Origin: SHZI01 sp963802215
Lineage (GTDB): Bacteria; Pseudomonadota; Gammaproteobacteria; Steroidobacterales; GCA-2729495
Assembly: GCA_963802215.1 (NCBI GenBank)
Contig: CAWDHQ010000001.1
Span: 310,001-374,000, forward strand
DNA: 64,000 bases
Reading direction: 5' to 3'
This document shows positions 26,114 through 35,075 of this stretch, one piece after another. Within the stretch, counting starts at the first letter, position 1, and every line of letters starts with the position of its first letter. The notes under the pieces are model-generated. The model was not told the origin of the DNA. It did no database searches and was given only the letters and a program-made list of their open reading frames with translations. A program made the position numbers and the translations under genes.

Positions 26114-27409
26114 ATGGCGCGACGTGAAGTCACGGTTCCCGACCTCGGCGATTTCAAGAACGTCGAGATCGTCGAGTTGCTGGTGAAGGCCGGCGACAAG
26201 GTGCGTGCCGAGCAGCCACTCCTGACACTGGAGACCGACAAGGCAGCGATGGAAGTGCCCACGCCCACGGCGGGCACCGTGGTGGAGCTGAAAGTTGCCC
26301 AGGGCGGCCGTGTGTCCAAGGGCGACCTGATCCTGATCCTGGACGCCGAGGACGACGCCCCTGCCGTAGGAGCGGCTTCAGCCGCGACCCCGGTTCCCGT
26401 TCCGGCCCCGGCCGTTGCTCCTGCAGCCGTCGCGCCTAAAGGCGCTCCTACTGGTGCTCCTGTGGCGCCACGGCCTTCGGGGACCCTGCCGCCCATCAAC
26501 GAGACCACCTTCGCCCAGGCCCACGCCAGCCCTTCGGTCCGCAAGTTCGCCCGGGAGCTCGGCGTGGACCTCGGTCGCGTCCGGGGCTCCGGCCAGAAGG
26601 GCCGTGTGGTCGTCGAGGACGTGAAGGCCTTCGTGAAGTCCGTGATGACCGGGGCGGTGAGTACCGGTCCGTCGCTGCCCAGGGTGCCCGTCGTCGAGTA
26701 CGAGAAGTTCGGACCGGTCGAGATCAAGCCGCTGTCCCGGGTGCGGAAGATCTCGGGACCGCGACTCCAGGCCGCCTGGCTCAACATTCCCCACGTCACC
26801 CAGCAGGACGAGGCCGACATCACGGCCCTGGAAGAGAAGCGCAAGGCTCTGAAGGCCGAGGCGGAGAAGGGGGGAGCCAGGCTCACGCCGCTGGCCTTCT
26901 TCGTCCGCGCCGCCGTGCTGGCACTGAAGCAGTTTCCAGACTTCAACAGTTCGCTTACCGAGGACGGCACCGGCCTGGTGCAGAAGAACTACTGGCATGT
27001 CGGTTTCGCCGCCGACACGCCGCAGGGCCTCGTCGTGCCCGTGATCCGGGACGCCGACCGGAAGGACGTCATCGCCATCGCCCGTGACCTTGCCAGCCTG
27101 TCGGAAAAGGCCCGGGCCGGCAAGCTGACTGCCGCGGAGATGCAGGGCGGGACCTTCACGATCTCCAGCCTCGGGGGCATCGGCGGCACGTACTTCACGC
27201 CACTCGTCAACGCGCCGGAGGTGGCCATCCTCGGGGTGGGTCGCGCCCAGACGAAGCCGGTCTGGGACAAGGACAAGTTCGTGCCCCGGCTGCTGGTCCC
27301 GCTCTCCCTGTCCTACGACCACCGCGTCATCGACGGCGCCACCGGCGTCCGCTTCTCCACGTTCCTCGTTGGCATGCTGGCCGACGTCGACCAGCTCCTG
27401 AAGGTCTAG
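26114..27409 (+). CDS. aceF: Dihydrolipoamide acetyltransferase, pyruvate dehydrogenase E2
   Basis: The E2 core of pyruvate dehydrogenase; it accepts acetyl groups on lipoate and passes them to CoA. The 431 residues comprise one lipoyl domain (1-78, lipoyl Lys43 in ETDKAAME), a linker (about 79-135), the peripheral-subunit-binding domain (about 139-175, SPSVRKFARELG) and the catalytic domain with DHRVIDGATG near the C-terminus. The linker contains two inverted REP palindromes read in frame as VGAASAAT (85-92) and VAPKGAP (106-112). E. coli E2 has three lipoyl domains; one plus a lipoyl-E3 fusion is a known alternative layout. It lies 4 bp before lpd. Confidence 0.97.
   Translation: MARREVTVPDLGDFKNVEIVELLVKAGDKVRAEQPLLTLETDKAAMEVPTPTAGTVVELKVAQGGRVSKGDLILILDAEDDAPAVGAASAATPVPVPAPAVAPAAVAPKGAPTGAPVAPRPSGTLPPINETTFAQAHASPSVRKFARELGVDLGRVRGSGQKGRVVVEDVKAFVKSVMTGAVSTGPSLPRVPVVEYEKFGPVEIKPLSRVRKISGPRLQAAWLNIPHVTQQDEADITALEEKRKALKAEAEKGGARLTPLAFFVRAAVLALKQFPDFNSSLTEDGTGLVQKNYWHVGFAADTPQGLVVPVIRDADRKDVIAIARDLASLSEKARAGKLTAAEMQGGTFTISSLGGIGGTYFTPLVNAPEVAILGVGRAQTKPVWDKDKFVPRLLVPLSLSYDHRVIDGATGVRFSTFLVGMLADVDQLLKV
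26366..26451. repeat. Pair of inverted REP palindromes inside the aceF linker
   Basis: Two 23-bp copies, 26366-26388 (GTAGGAGCG...CGCGAC) and 26429-26451 (its inverted form GTCGCG...CTCCTAC), face each other across 40 bp, the REPIN arrangement. The stems differ (GCGGCT/AGCCGC against GCGCCT/AGGCGC) but the flanks are the same. Both start exactly on codon boundaries. Confidence 0.9.
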
Positions 27410-27413
27410 TGCC

Positions 27414-29189
27414 ATGGCGCTGCTGGAAGTGAAGGTGCCCAACCTGGGCGACTTCAAGGACGTCGAGATCATCGAGGTCCACGTCAAGGCCGGGGACAAG
27501 GTTGGCGCCGAAGCGCCCCTGATCACCCTGGAGACGGACAAGGCCGCCATGGAAGTCCCCGCGCCGGCAGCAGGAGTCGTGCAGGAAGTCCTGGTCAGCA
27601 AGGGCGGCAAGGCCAGTGAAGGCACACTTATCGTTCGGCTCGAGGCCGAGGCTGCCCCGGCTGCTGCTGTAGGAGCGGCTTCAGCCGCGACTCCGCCGCC
27701 CGCTGCGGTCGCGCCTGAAGGCGCTCCTGCCGCCGCCGCTGCCGGCAAGTCCTACACCGGCCCCGTCGACCTGAAAGCGGACGTGCTGGTGCTGGGCGCC
27801 GGGCCGGGTGGCTACCCCGCCGCCTTCCGTGCCGCGGATCTAGGCCTGAACGTCACCCTGGTGGAGCGCTGGCCCGTGCTGGGCGGGGTCTGCCTTAACG
27901 TCGGCTGCATTCCTTCCAAGGCGCTGCTCCACGCGGCCAGGGTCATCGACGAAGCCGAGTCCATGGCGGAGTGCGGCGTGAAGTTTGGCCACCCGCAGAT
28001 CGATCTCGATGCGCTGCGTGGCTGGAAGAACAAGGTGGTGGGCAAGCTGACCGGCGGACTCGCGATGCTGGCCAAGCAGCGCAAGGTAACCGTGGTCAGG
28101 GGCACGGGCCGCTTCCTGTCGGCCAATCACCTGGAGGTGGCCGACGGGGACACGAAGCAGGTTATCTCGTTCAAGACCTGCGTGATCGCCGCCGGGTCCG
28201 AGCCGGTGCGGCTGCCGGGCTTTCCGGAAGATCCCCGCATCATCGATTCCACCGGCGCCCTGGAACTGAAGTCGATCCCGAAGACCATGCTGGTGGTGGG
28301 CGGCGGGATCATCGGCCTGGAGATGGCCACCGTCTACGACGCGCTGGGCACGAAGGTCTCCGTCGTCGAGCTCACGGATGCGCTGATGCCGGGCACCGAC
28401 CCCGACCTGGTGCGGCCACTCCAGAAGCGGATCGTGAAGCGCTACGCGCAGATCCTGCTCGGCACGAAGGTCGCGAAGATCGAACCGGCGGCGGACGGAC
28501 TTCACGTGACCTTCGAGGGCAAGACCACCGGAACGCAGCGTTTCGACGCCGTGCTGATGTCTGTGGGCCGCTCGCCGAATGGCAAGCGCATTGGTGCCGA
28601 GAACGCGGGCGTGAACGTGGATGCCCGTGGCTTCATCCCCGTGGACCGGCAGATGCGCACGAACGTGCCCAACATCCTCGCGGTGGGTGACATCGTCGGC
28701 CAGCCCATGCTCGCCCACAAGGCCAACCACGAGGGGCGGGTCGCCGCTGAGGTCGCGGCCGGCATGAAGGTGGCTTTCGACGCGCGGGTGATCCCGTCGG
28801 TGGCCTATACCGATCCCGAGGTGGCCTGGGTCGGCGTGACCGAGACCGAGGCGAAGGCGAAGGGCCTCGCCTACGGGAAGGGCACGTTCCCCTGGGCGGC
28901 GAGTGGCCGCTCACTCGGCATCAACCGGGACGAGGGCATCACGAAGATCCTCTTCGACGAGGCAACCCACCGGGTGATTGGCGCCGGGATCGTCGGGCCG
29001 AATGCCGGCGAACTCATCGGCGAAGTCGCCCTGGCCATCGAAATGGGTTGCGACGCTGCCGACATCGGGCTGACGATCCACCCGCACCCGACGCTGTCCG
29101 AGACGGTTGCCTTCGCGGCGGAGGCGTTCGAAGGGACCCTGATCGACCTCTACCTGCCCCGGAAGAAGCGCGGTTCCGGCGCCGGCTAG
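27414..29189 (+). CDS. lpd: Dihydrolipoamide dehydrogenase with N-terminal lipoyl domain, pyruvate dehydrogenase E3
   Basis: The FAD enzyme that reoxidises dihydrolipoate with NAD+. The 591 residues are longer than usual (about 475) because a lipoyl domain (1-78, Lys43 in ETDKAAME) is fused in front, joined by an Ala/Pro linker (about 79-115). FAD motif GAGPGG is at 128-133, redox pair Cys160/Cys165 in GGVCLNVGC, NAD motif GGGIIGLEMA, and the C-terminal His-Glu in HPHPTLSE. The linker holds a second inverted REP pair read in frame (VGAASAAT, VAPEGAP). The lipoyl domain resembles that of aceF, so they probably arose by duplication. It is the last gene of the operon. Confidence 0.97.
   Translation: MALLEVKVPNLGDFKDVEIIEVHVKAGDKVGAEAPLITLETDKAAMEVPAPAAGVVQEVLVSKGGKASEGTLIVRLEAEAAPAAAVGAASAATPPPAAVAPEGAPAAAAAGKSYTGPVDLKADVLVLGAGPGGYPAAFRAADLGLNVTLVERWPVLGGVCLNVGCIPSKALLHAARVIDEAESMAECGVKFGHPQIDLDALRGWKNKVVGKLTGGLAMLAKQRKVTVVRGTGRFLSANHLEVADGDTKQVISFKTCVIAAGSEPVRLPGFPEDPRIIDSTGALELKSIPKTMLVVGGGIIGLEMATVYDALGTKVSVVELTDALMPGTDPDLVRPLQKRIVKRYAQILLGTKVAKIEPAADGLHVTFEGKTTGTQRFDAVLMSVGRSPNGKRIGAENAGVNVDARGFIPVDRQMRTNVPNILAVGDIVGQPMLAHKANHEGRVAAEVAAGMKVAFDARVIPSVAYTDPEVAWVGVTETEAKAKGLAYGKGTFPWAASGRSLGINRDEGITKILFDEATHRVIGAGIVGPNAGELIGEVALAIEMGCDAADIGLTIHPHPTLSETVAFAAEAFEGTLIDLYLPRKKRGSGAG
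27669..27730. repeat. Pair of inverted REP palindromes inside the lpd linker
   Basis: Copies at 27669-27691 (GTAGGAGCG...CGCGAC) and 27708-27730 (inverted; its last bases are CTCCTGC instead of CTCCTAC) are separated by 16 bp. Both lie in the same codon phase as the pair in aceF, and the first gives the same peptide, VGAASAAT. Confidence 0.88.
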
Positions 29190-29202
29190 GCGCGGCTGCC
29201 CG

Positions 29203-29757
29203 TCAGCCGAGCAGCAGGTACGCGACGAACGACAGGACGCCGGCTGCCGATGCCCGGATCGCCAGGCGCCGGAAGGGCGGCGCCGTCCAGGCCATCACCA
29301 TGCCCGAGCCCAGGATTGTCACCAGGCCGATGGCCCAGGCCACCGAAATAGCCTTGGCGAAGTCGCTGCCCTTGGCCTTGTGGAGCTGGACCATGTGGCG
29401 CCAGGGTTTCGTGTCCTTGATCACGAGTTCGGCCTGCAAGGGGTCCGTGGTGGGACGCAGCACCACATCCCGTTCCACGCCGGTCCACTCCAGTTCGAAG
29501 GACGTACCGGCCTTCTTCACCGATGCGCCGCCGCTGGGCGCGGGGACGCCCGACGCTTTGAGTTCCTGCTCGGCCAGTGCCACGAGCGGCGCCAGTTCTG
29601 GCGTCAATGGCTGATCGAGAGTGAGGAGTTGCTCGCTGCTCCGGAAGCCGCTCTTGATGTCTATCGTGTAGAGACCGCCGGTAAAGGCGAACATCAGTGC
29701 CACGGGAAAGAAGAAGGCCGCGAGGGCCAGGTGGATGGTCGTGAGTGTGCGGCGCAT
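29203..29757 (-). CDS. PepSY-associated membrane protein
   Basis: A 184-residue inner-membrane protein. A first hydrophobic helix (about 7-30, HLALAAFFFPVALMFAFTGG) precedes a periplasmic-type domain of about 100 residues, then two C-terminal helices (about 137-183). The HL...FPV...TGGLY start and WRHMVQLHKAKG before the second helix are the pattern of small PepSY-associated TM proteins. The ATG at 29757 lies 2 bp after the stop of the deacylase-like gene, so they form a two-gene unit. Its role is unknown; PepSY proteins are often linked to peptidase inhibition or redox partners, but nothing here decides. Confidence 0.75.
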   Translation of the reverse strand: MRRTLTTIHLALAAFFFPVALMFAFTGGLYTIDIKSGFRSSEQLLTLDQPLTPELAPLVALAEQELKASGVPAPSGGASVKKAGTSFELEWTGVERDVVLRPTTDPLQAELVIKDTKPWRHMVQLHKAKGSDFAKAISVAWAIGLVTILGSGMVMAWTAPPFRRLAIRASAAGVLSFVAYLLLG

Positions 29758-29759
29758 GT

Positions 29760-30791
29760 CTAGTTCCTCGCCACATGGATCAGCGCAAAGCCCGAGAACA
29801 CCACCTGGGGCACGGCCATGCCGACGATGGTGCCGGCCGATGCGGCTTTGACCACGTGACGTTCGTCGGTGAATGGATCGTCGATGTGCGCGACGACATC
29901 GCCGGCGCTGATGATCGCGCCCAGCGGCTTGTCGGCGTAGAACACGCCGCCCTGGCCGACCGGTGCCCGCAGCCACCGGGAACTGGAATAGACGCGGGAC
30001 GATGGCGTCGGTTCGCTGGGCTGTCCGGTGACCATGCCCAGGTGAATCATCACGTTGCGTACGCCCTGCACACCGCGTGCGATTTCCTCCGGCTCGAAGC
30101 GCAGCGGCAGGCCCGCCTCGTAGATGATCGCGGGTATGCCGGCATCCATCGCCTCCCGTCGCAGGCTGCCATTGGGCCCGGCGCCGCCCATCACGACCGC
30201 GGCCCCGAAGCGCGTTGCCAGTTCCAGGGCGCGGGGATTGGCGAGGTCCACCCTGACCTGGGGGAGGTTTGCCCGCTCGAACGAGCCCGTGTGCAGGTCG
30301 ATGAGCGCGTCGCAGTGCTGCCGGATCGTGTCGAAGACGATGCCGGCGATCAGGGAGGTGTTGCTGCCCCGGGGGTTGCCCGGGAACGCCCTGTTGAGGT
30401 CGCGCCGGTCCGGCATATAGCGGCTGCCCGTCCGGAAGCCGTTTACATTGATGGCCGGTAGCGCGATGAGCGTTCCAGAGAGCTGCCGGGCGTCGGTGTC
30501 GGAAAAGGCCTTGCGGGCCACCTCGAAACCATTGCGCTCGTCGCCATGCACCAGGGCCGTCAGGCACAGGGTCGGCCCGGGTTGCGCACCTCGCGCCGCG
30601 AAGATGGCCGTGTTCAGGAAGGACCCCTCGAAGGTCGGCACACTCTGGAAGGAGAACTTGCGCTTCTCGCCGGCAGGAATCGTCCGCTGCAGCAGGTCGA
30701 GGGCCCCCCAGTCGGGAGCAGGGGAATCCGCGGCCAGGACGTTGCCTGTCAGGAACAGCGTGGCCAGCAGGCCGGTGAGTGAAGTCTTCAT
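29760..30791 (-). CDS. Exported succinylglutamate desuccinylase/aspartoacylase-family zinc deacylase (M14 type)
   Basis: A 343-residue protein with a signal peptide (MKTSLTGLLATLFLTGNVLAA, start at 30791; longer frame upstream rejected). The zinc-carboxypeptidase-like fold of the AstE/AspA family is shown by LVHGDERNGFE (metal His and Glu), the FPG segment after DLNRAF, and DLHTG with the third metal ligand. A C-terminal barrel-like part (about 245-343) contains GGVFYADKPLGAIISAGD and GTIVGM, as in these deacylases. Most relatives are cytoplasmic; an exported form suggests action on cell-surface or external acylated compounds. It is followed by the PepSY-type gene after 2 bp. Confidence 0.85.
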   Translation of the reverse strand: MKTSLTGLLATLFLTGNVLAADSPAPDWGALDLLQRTIPAGEKRKFSFQSVPTFEGSFLNTAIFAARGAQPGPTLCLTALVHGDERNGFEVARKAFSDTDARQLSGTLIALPAINVNGFRTGSRYMPDRRDLNRAFPGNPRGSNTSLIAGIVFDTIRQHCDALIDLHTGSFERANLPQVRVDLANPRALELATRFGAAVVMGGAGPNGSLRREAMDAGIPAIIYEAGLPLRFEPEEIARGVQGVRNVMIHLGMVTGQPSEPTPSSRVYSSSRWLRAPVGQGGVFYADKPLGAIISAGDVVAHIDDPFTDERHVVKAASAGTIVGMAVPQVVFSGFALIHVARN

Positions 30792-30887
30792 TGTGGAGCA
30801 CTCGATGGGTGGTATGGCCCGGTAGTCTATGGACTGGCGGTTCCGCTTGCTACAAGCTGACATTTCCTAATCCAGGTAGAGGCTCGC

Positions 30888-31574
30888 ATGTATACCCTCT
30901 ATATCGCCAACAAGAACTACTCGTCCTGGTCACTGCGGCCCTGGGTGCTGATGAAGGCGCTCGGAATTCCCTTCGAGGAGCGGCTGGTGGTCTTCCGGGA
31001 GGGCTCCAACTGGGAGCCCTTCCGCAGGTTCTCACCCGCCGGGCTCGTGCCCTGCCTGCACGACCCGCCGGCAGTGGTCTGGGATTCGCTCGCCATCGCC
31101 GAGTACCTGGCCGAGCGCCACGCCGGTGTCTGGCCGGCCGACAGCGGCGCCCGGGCCTGGGCCCGGTGCGCCGCCGCCGAGATGCACTCCGGTTTTCCAG
31201 TCCTGCGCAATGTCTGCACGATGAATTGCGGCCTCCGGATCCGGCTTCGGGAGGTTTCGCCGGCCCTCCGGCGCAACCTGGACCGGATCAGCGAGCTCTG
31301 GACCGAGGGTCTCGACCGCTATGGCGGCCCGTACCTGGCTGGACCGGAGTTCACGGCGGTGGACGCCTTCTACGCCCCCGTCGCTTTCCGCATACAGACC
31401 TACGGGCTGGGTCCGGGCATGGCCGGCAGCGAATACGCGAGCCGGCTGCTGGCATTGCCGCCGATGCAGGAGTGGTACGCCGTGGCACTGAAGGAAACCT
31501 GGCGCGAGCAGGCCCACGAGGCAGAGGCGCGCGACGTGGGTACCGTGCTGCAGGACCTGCGGGCGGCGGGTTAG
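30888..31574 (+). CDS. Glutathione S-transferase family protein
   Basis: A 228-residue protein with the two-part GST layout: an N-terminal thioredoxin-like domain (about 1-80: LYIANKNYSSWSLRPW, then PAGLVPCL with the cis-proline, and WDSLAIAEYL with the glutathione-contacting residue before AIAEYL) and a helical C-terminal domain. The SSWSLRPW start is typical of a bacterial GST subgroup. It probably conjugates or reduces with glutathione in the cytoplasm; the substrate is unknown. The stop overlaps the convergent membrane gene by 4 bp. Confidence 0.9.
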   Translation: MYTLYIANKNYSSWSLRPWVLMKALGIPFEERLVVFREGSNWEPFRRFSPAGLVPCLHDPPAVVWDSLAIAEYLAERHAGVWPADSGARAWARCAAAEMHSGFPVLRNVCTMNCGLRIRLREVSPALRRNLDRISELWTEGLDRYGGPYLAGPEFTAVDAFYAPVAFRIQTYGLGPGMAGSEYASRLLALPPMQEWYAVALKETWREQAHEAEARDVGTVLQDLRAAG

Positions 31575-32263
31575 CCCCGGAAGCCCGTCCGCCTCCAGGC
31601 CGCCGCGGTCAGCAGGTAGAAGCCGGACATCAGCAGGCAGAACGTCCATTCGATGGCGTTCTCGACCGGGTCCTTGTCGGCAATGAAGTTGGACACGGGG
31701 ATGCTGCCCAGGCCGAGCAGCAGCAGCACCGTGACCAGCCAGGTCTTCGCCCTGAGGATGCCCGGCGGACACAGTGCCTTTCCGGTCGTCGCGCGGAGCC
31801 GGGCAAGCCGCCACACGAACAGGAGCTGGGCCAGGTAGGTGAAGCCCAGGTTCAGGGACACGCCGAAGCGGCGGAGCAGGTTGTAGACCTCGCCCTTGTG
31901 GCCGAGGAACACGGTGTACAGGATCAGGAACAGTGCGCCCGCGATACCCAGCCACATCAGGCTCCGCAATGCCGTGCCATCGGCATCGCCGGCGTCCAGC
32001 AGCCAGTCGCGGCACAGGCGCCAGTAGACAACGAGCAGCAGCGCCGACGGCAGCATGCCCGCCTTGAACAGGACGTAGCCCCAGCCGTGACGCCCCGTCG
32101 CGCTGACTGACGTGCAACCCTCCAGGTAGGGAATGCAGGCGGGAATGATTCCCGCCGTAGCGGACAGCACGTAGCTGGCGTGAACCGTGAGGAGGGGGAC
32201 CAGGCCACAGAGGAGCGCGACAGTGGCCGGTGCCGGAGTCAGCCGGTGCGCGGGAGATGCCAT
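31571..32263 (-). CDS. Multi-pass membrane protein, possibly Frag1/DRAM/Sfk1-like
   Basis: A 230-residue protein with six hydrophobic segments: about 15-37, 65-82, 98-118, 137-155, 172-190 and 205-223. The first extracytoplasmic loop has cysteines (IPACIPYLEGCTSVSATGR) and the SATGR pattern recalls the Frag1/DRAM/Sfk1 family, but the match is by eye only. It is convergent with the GST gene and divergent from the SDR gene at 32312, with only 48 bp between. No function can be assigned. Confidence 0.65.
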   Translation of the reverse strand: MASPAHRLTPAPATVALLCGLVPLLTVHASYVLSATAGIIPACIPYLEGCTSVSATGRHGWGYVLFKAGMLPSALLLVVYWRLCRDWLLDAGDADGTALRSLMWLGIAGALFLILYTVFLGHKGEVYNLLRRFGVSLNLGFTYLAQLLFVWRLARLRATTGKALCPPGILRAKTWLVTVLLLLGLGSIPVSNFIADKDPVENAIEWTFCLLMSGFYLLTAAAWRRTGFRG

Positions 32264-32311
32264 GCTGGCATGCTATCAACCAGGCGACGCGAAGCGGGGT
32301 CTTGGGTATTC

Positions 32312-33190
32312 ATGACGATTGCAATTACGGCGGCTTCGGGCCGCCTGGGCCATGCCATCCTCCGGGAACTGGCGAGACAGGGCCTGGCCCGGGACACGGT
32401 GGCCGTTGCCCGGGATCCCCGGCGCGTCCAGGTGGCGGGAGTCGAGTCCCGCGCGGGTGACTACGGTTCCTTGGCCGGAATGACCGCGGCACTGGCCGGC
32501 GTCGACACCGTCGTGATGATTTCCGCCCCGGTGGCCGGCGGCAGCGAGCGGATTCCCCTGCACCGGAACGTGATCGAGGCGGCGCGCCGGGCCGGCGTGC
32601 GCCGCGTCCTGTTCACCAGCGTCATTGGCAACGGACGCGAGATGGACACACTGTTTGGCCCCACCCAGCGGGTCAACCGCCAGACCGAGGCCGACCTGCA
32701 GTCCTCCGGGCTGGAGTGGGTCGTCGGCCGCAACGGCCTCTACCTGGAGCTCGACGTCATCCAGATGCGCAAGGCGGCGGAAACCGGTGTCTACAGCAAT
32801 CCGGCGGCGGATGGCCGCTGCCCTTACATCACCATCGACGAGATCGCCTGCGCCTACGCCAGGCTTGCGGTCGATGGGCAACAGGCCGGACAGATCTACA
32901 ACATCACCAGCGAGAACCTGACCCAGGCGGAGCTGGTCGGTCTCGCCTGTGAGGTCTTCGGCCTCGACGTCCGCTACGAGGTCATGAGCGACGACGCGTG
33001 CATCGAGAAGTTCCGCAGGCTCATGCCGGAACGGGGCGAGGCGGTAGCCCACATGCTGACCGGCTGCTTCCAGAGCATCCGCGCCGGGGCCTTCGACGTG
33101 CCGTCGCACTTCAGGGAAGCCGCCGGGCGTCCGCCGAAGACCGTGCGGCAGATGCTGGAAGGGCTCGCGGCGGCGCAAAAGTCGTCATAA
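32312..33190 (+). CDS. NmrA-like NAD(P)-binding oxidoreductase
   Basis: A 292-residue atypical SDR protein. The start at ATG 32312 is chosen because the nucleotide-binding strand follows at once (MTIAITAASGRLGHAILREL); a longer frame upstream overlaps the divergent gene. The motif TAASGRLG, VAVARDPRR, DTVVMISAP and the later RRVLFTSVIGN fit the NAD(P)H:quinone oxidoreductase 2-like (QOR2/YtfG) branch of the NmrA group. It likely reduces a quinone or senses NADP; the exact role is unknown. Neighbours are unrelated. Confidence 0.85.
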   Translation: MTIAITAASGRLGHAILRELARQGLARDTVAVARDPRRVQVAGVESRAGDYGSLAGMTAALAGVDTVVMISAPVAGGSERIPLHRNVIEAARRAGVRRVLFTSVIGNGREMDTLFGPTQRVNRQTEADLQSSGLEWVVGRNGLYLELDVIQMRKAAETGVYSNPAADGRCPYITIDEIACAYARLAVDGQQAGQIYNITSENLTQAELVGLACEVFGLDVRYEVMSDDACIEKFRRLMPERGEAVAHMLTGCFQSIRAGAFDVPSHFREAAGRPPKTVRQMLEGLAAAQKSS

Positions 33191-33227
33191 CGCACGGATT
33201 GCGCACTGTCCCCGGTGGCGGATCGGG

Positions 33228-33620
33228 ATGAGAATGGCCTGCATGGGTTTGACGCGCACTGCCATCCAGCTTAGTAACCCGCTCCGCCCGGGAGACGCGC
33301 CCCTGCGGGTGATGGCCCTGGCTGATACGGGCGCCATGTACCTGTGCCTGCCGCCAGGCGTGGCAGCAGCGATTGGCATCACTGAACTCGAGCATCGTGA
33401 AGTGACGCTGGCGGATGGCAGCCGAAGGCCGGTGCCCTACGGCGGCCCTGTCGAGGTGCGCTTCGGGAATCGACGATGCTTCGTGGGCGCCATGCTGATG
33501 GGTGACGAGGTACTGCTGGGTGCAATACCCATGGAAGATCTGGACCTCGTGGTTCAACCGCTGACACGGACGGTCACGGTCAATCCGGCCAGTCCCGACG
33601 TGCCCTCAGGTCGTGCCTAG
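33228..33620 (+). CDS. Clan AA retropepsin-like aspartic protease
   Basis: A 130-residue protein with one retropepsin-like half: the catalytic triplet DTG sits in ALADTGAMYLCLP (residues about 31-43), with a second conserved block LLGAIPMEDLDLVV near 95-108, typical of bacterial single-domain clan AA aspartic proteases that would act as dimers. The start is uncertain: three in-frame Met codons lie in the first six residues and the one at 33243 is plausible. The 3' end overlaps the convergent kinase gene by 15 bp. Targets are unknown. Confidence 0.8.
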   Translation: MRMACMGLTRTAIQLSNPLRPGDAPLRVMALADTGAMYLCLPPGVAAAIGITELEHREVTLADGSRRPVPYGGPVEVRFGNRRCFVGAMLMGDEVLLGAIPMEDLDLVVQPLTRTVTVNPASPDVPSGRA

Positions 33621-35048
33621 CGCCGCAATCGCCCGCTCAACTTCGGTCCTCCACCGTTTGTAGCGCAGGCGCAGTGCCGGATCCGGTGTCGGCGATCGCT
33701 CCTCGATGGCGGGCACCGTCCAGGTACTGGCGTCATCGCCCGCCACCAGCCGGGCCAGTCCGCGCGCGGTGGCTTCCGGGTCCTCGGCCCGGCGCAACAC
33801 CAGACCGCAGAGACTGCCCAGGCAGGCGCACAGATAGGCGTTGGCCGACAGCCCGCCGGTGACCAGGAGCCCCGCCAGTGGCGGGCCGTGGGGCTCGAGT
33901 TCCTCGATATTCACCTGCAGCAGGAACGCGATGCTCTCCAGCACGGCCAGCACCCGCGCACCACGGCTGCCGGTGCCGACGAAGCACGATTCCAGGTTGC
34001 TCACCCAGAACGGTGCGCCGAGGCCGGACACGCCGTTGATGAAGAGCGGTGGCGTTTCGCCGGCCGCGAGCGCGGACTGCGATTCCGCGAGCAGGTCACC
34101 GAGCGGCACGCCTTCCTGCTCCGCCAGCCAGTCGAGTGCGCTGGCCGCGCCGTTCACGGTGCCTTCCAGCAGGTAGTCCACGTGCCCGGGCGTTGACCAG
34201 ACGACGCTGACCAGCAGGCGCGGGGCGACCGGCAACTGGCCGGAGACCGCGCGCTGCGCGAAGGCGCCGGTGCCCAGGTTCACGTAGGCGATTGCCGGAT
34301 CCAGCGGGCCGAAGGCGAAGGGCACGGCCGACTGGTCCCCGGTGACGACCGTCAGGGGGACGGGACCCGCGGGCGTCACGAGTTGCCCGTAGGCGTAGTG
34401 GCTCGTCACCGTCCGGGGGAGTACACCGGCGTCGATGCCGAAGAGGTCCAGCAGTTCCGGCGACCAGTCCTGGGTCGCCAGTGCCCACAGCTGCGTGCGC
34501 GAGGCATTGGCGGGGTCGGCCAGCAGCGGCCGGCCGTCCAGCAGGCGGCAGGCGAGGAAGCTGGCGAGCGGCCCCATCACGAGGTCGCCCGCCGCCTGCG
34601 CAGCCCGGACGGCGGGCAGGTTGTCGAGGCACCAGCGCATCTTGCTGGCGCCATAGTGGGGCGTCAGGACGAGGCCGGTCAGCGGGCGGATCCTGCCAGC
34701 CTGCGGCGCGAGTCGCTCCAGCCAGGCGGCGTTGCGCCGATCCTGCCAGGAAATCACGGCCGAGAGCGCCTCACCGGTCCGCCGGTGCCAGCACACCATG
34801 CTGGAGCGCTGCGTGGCGAGGCCGGCGGCCAGGATACGGCTGCCCGCCGGCAGGTCCCCCGCGGCGAGTCCGATCGCCTGGCCCAGGGATGCCACGACCT
34901 GTTCCGGATCGTGCTCGATGTGGCCCAGGTGGTCGCGCCGGGTGCCGATCGGCACGGATGCGGACGCCACCACGGTTCCGCGGTGGTCGAAGAGGAGAGC
35001 GCGGCTGGCGTGGCCGCCTTGATCGAGGGCGAGGTAGTGGTTTTCCAT
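33606..35048 (-). CDS. FGGY-family carbohydrate kinase (glycerol kinase-like)
   Basis: A 480-residue ATP-dependent sugar or polyol kinase. The phosphate-binding N-terminus YLALDQGGHASRALLFD, the ATQRSS and SWQDRR blocks, TGDQSA, NLGTGAF, and the C-terminal LLVTGGLSAN all fit FGGY kinases, nearest to glycerol kinase by eye. The ATG at 35048 is chosen because upstream sequence is a REP palindrome that reads open but is not conserved. No glp regulon or transporter gene is adjacent, so glycerol as substrate is not assured. Confidence 0.87.
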   Translation of the reverse strand: MENHYLALDQGGHASRALLFDHRGTVVASASVPIGTRRDHLGHIEHDPEQVVASLGQAIGLAAGDLPAGSRILAAGLATQRSSMVCWHRRTGEALSAVISWQDRRNAAWLERLAPQAGRIRPLTGLVLTPHYGASKMRWCLDNLPAVRAAQAAGDLVMGPLASFLACRLLDGRPLLADPANASRTQLWALATQDWSPELLDLFGIDAGVLPRTVTSHYAYGQLVTPAGPVPLTVVTGDQSAVPFAFGPLDPAIAYVNLGTGAFAQRAVSGQLPVAPRLLVSVVWSTPGHVDYLLEGTVNGAASALDWLAEQEGVPLGDLLAESQSALAAGETPPLFINGVSGLGAPFWVSNLESCFVGTGSRGARVLAVLESIAFLLQVNIEELEPHGPPLAGLLVTGGLSANAYLCACLGSLCGLVLRRAEDPEATARGLARLVAGDDASTWTVPAIEERSPTPDPALRLRYKRWRTEVERAIAALGTT

Positions 35049-35052
35049 AGAG

Positions 35053-35075
35053 GTCGCGCCTAAAGGCGCTCCTAC
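35053..35075 (-). repeat. REP palindrome at the end of nth
   Basis: A 23-bp REP copy, GTAGGAGCG...CGCGAC on the minus strand, stem GCGCCT/AGGCGC. Its TAG (35074-35072) is the stop codon of nth. It lies between nth and the FGGY kinase gene. Confidence 0.9.
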
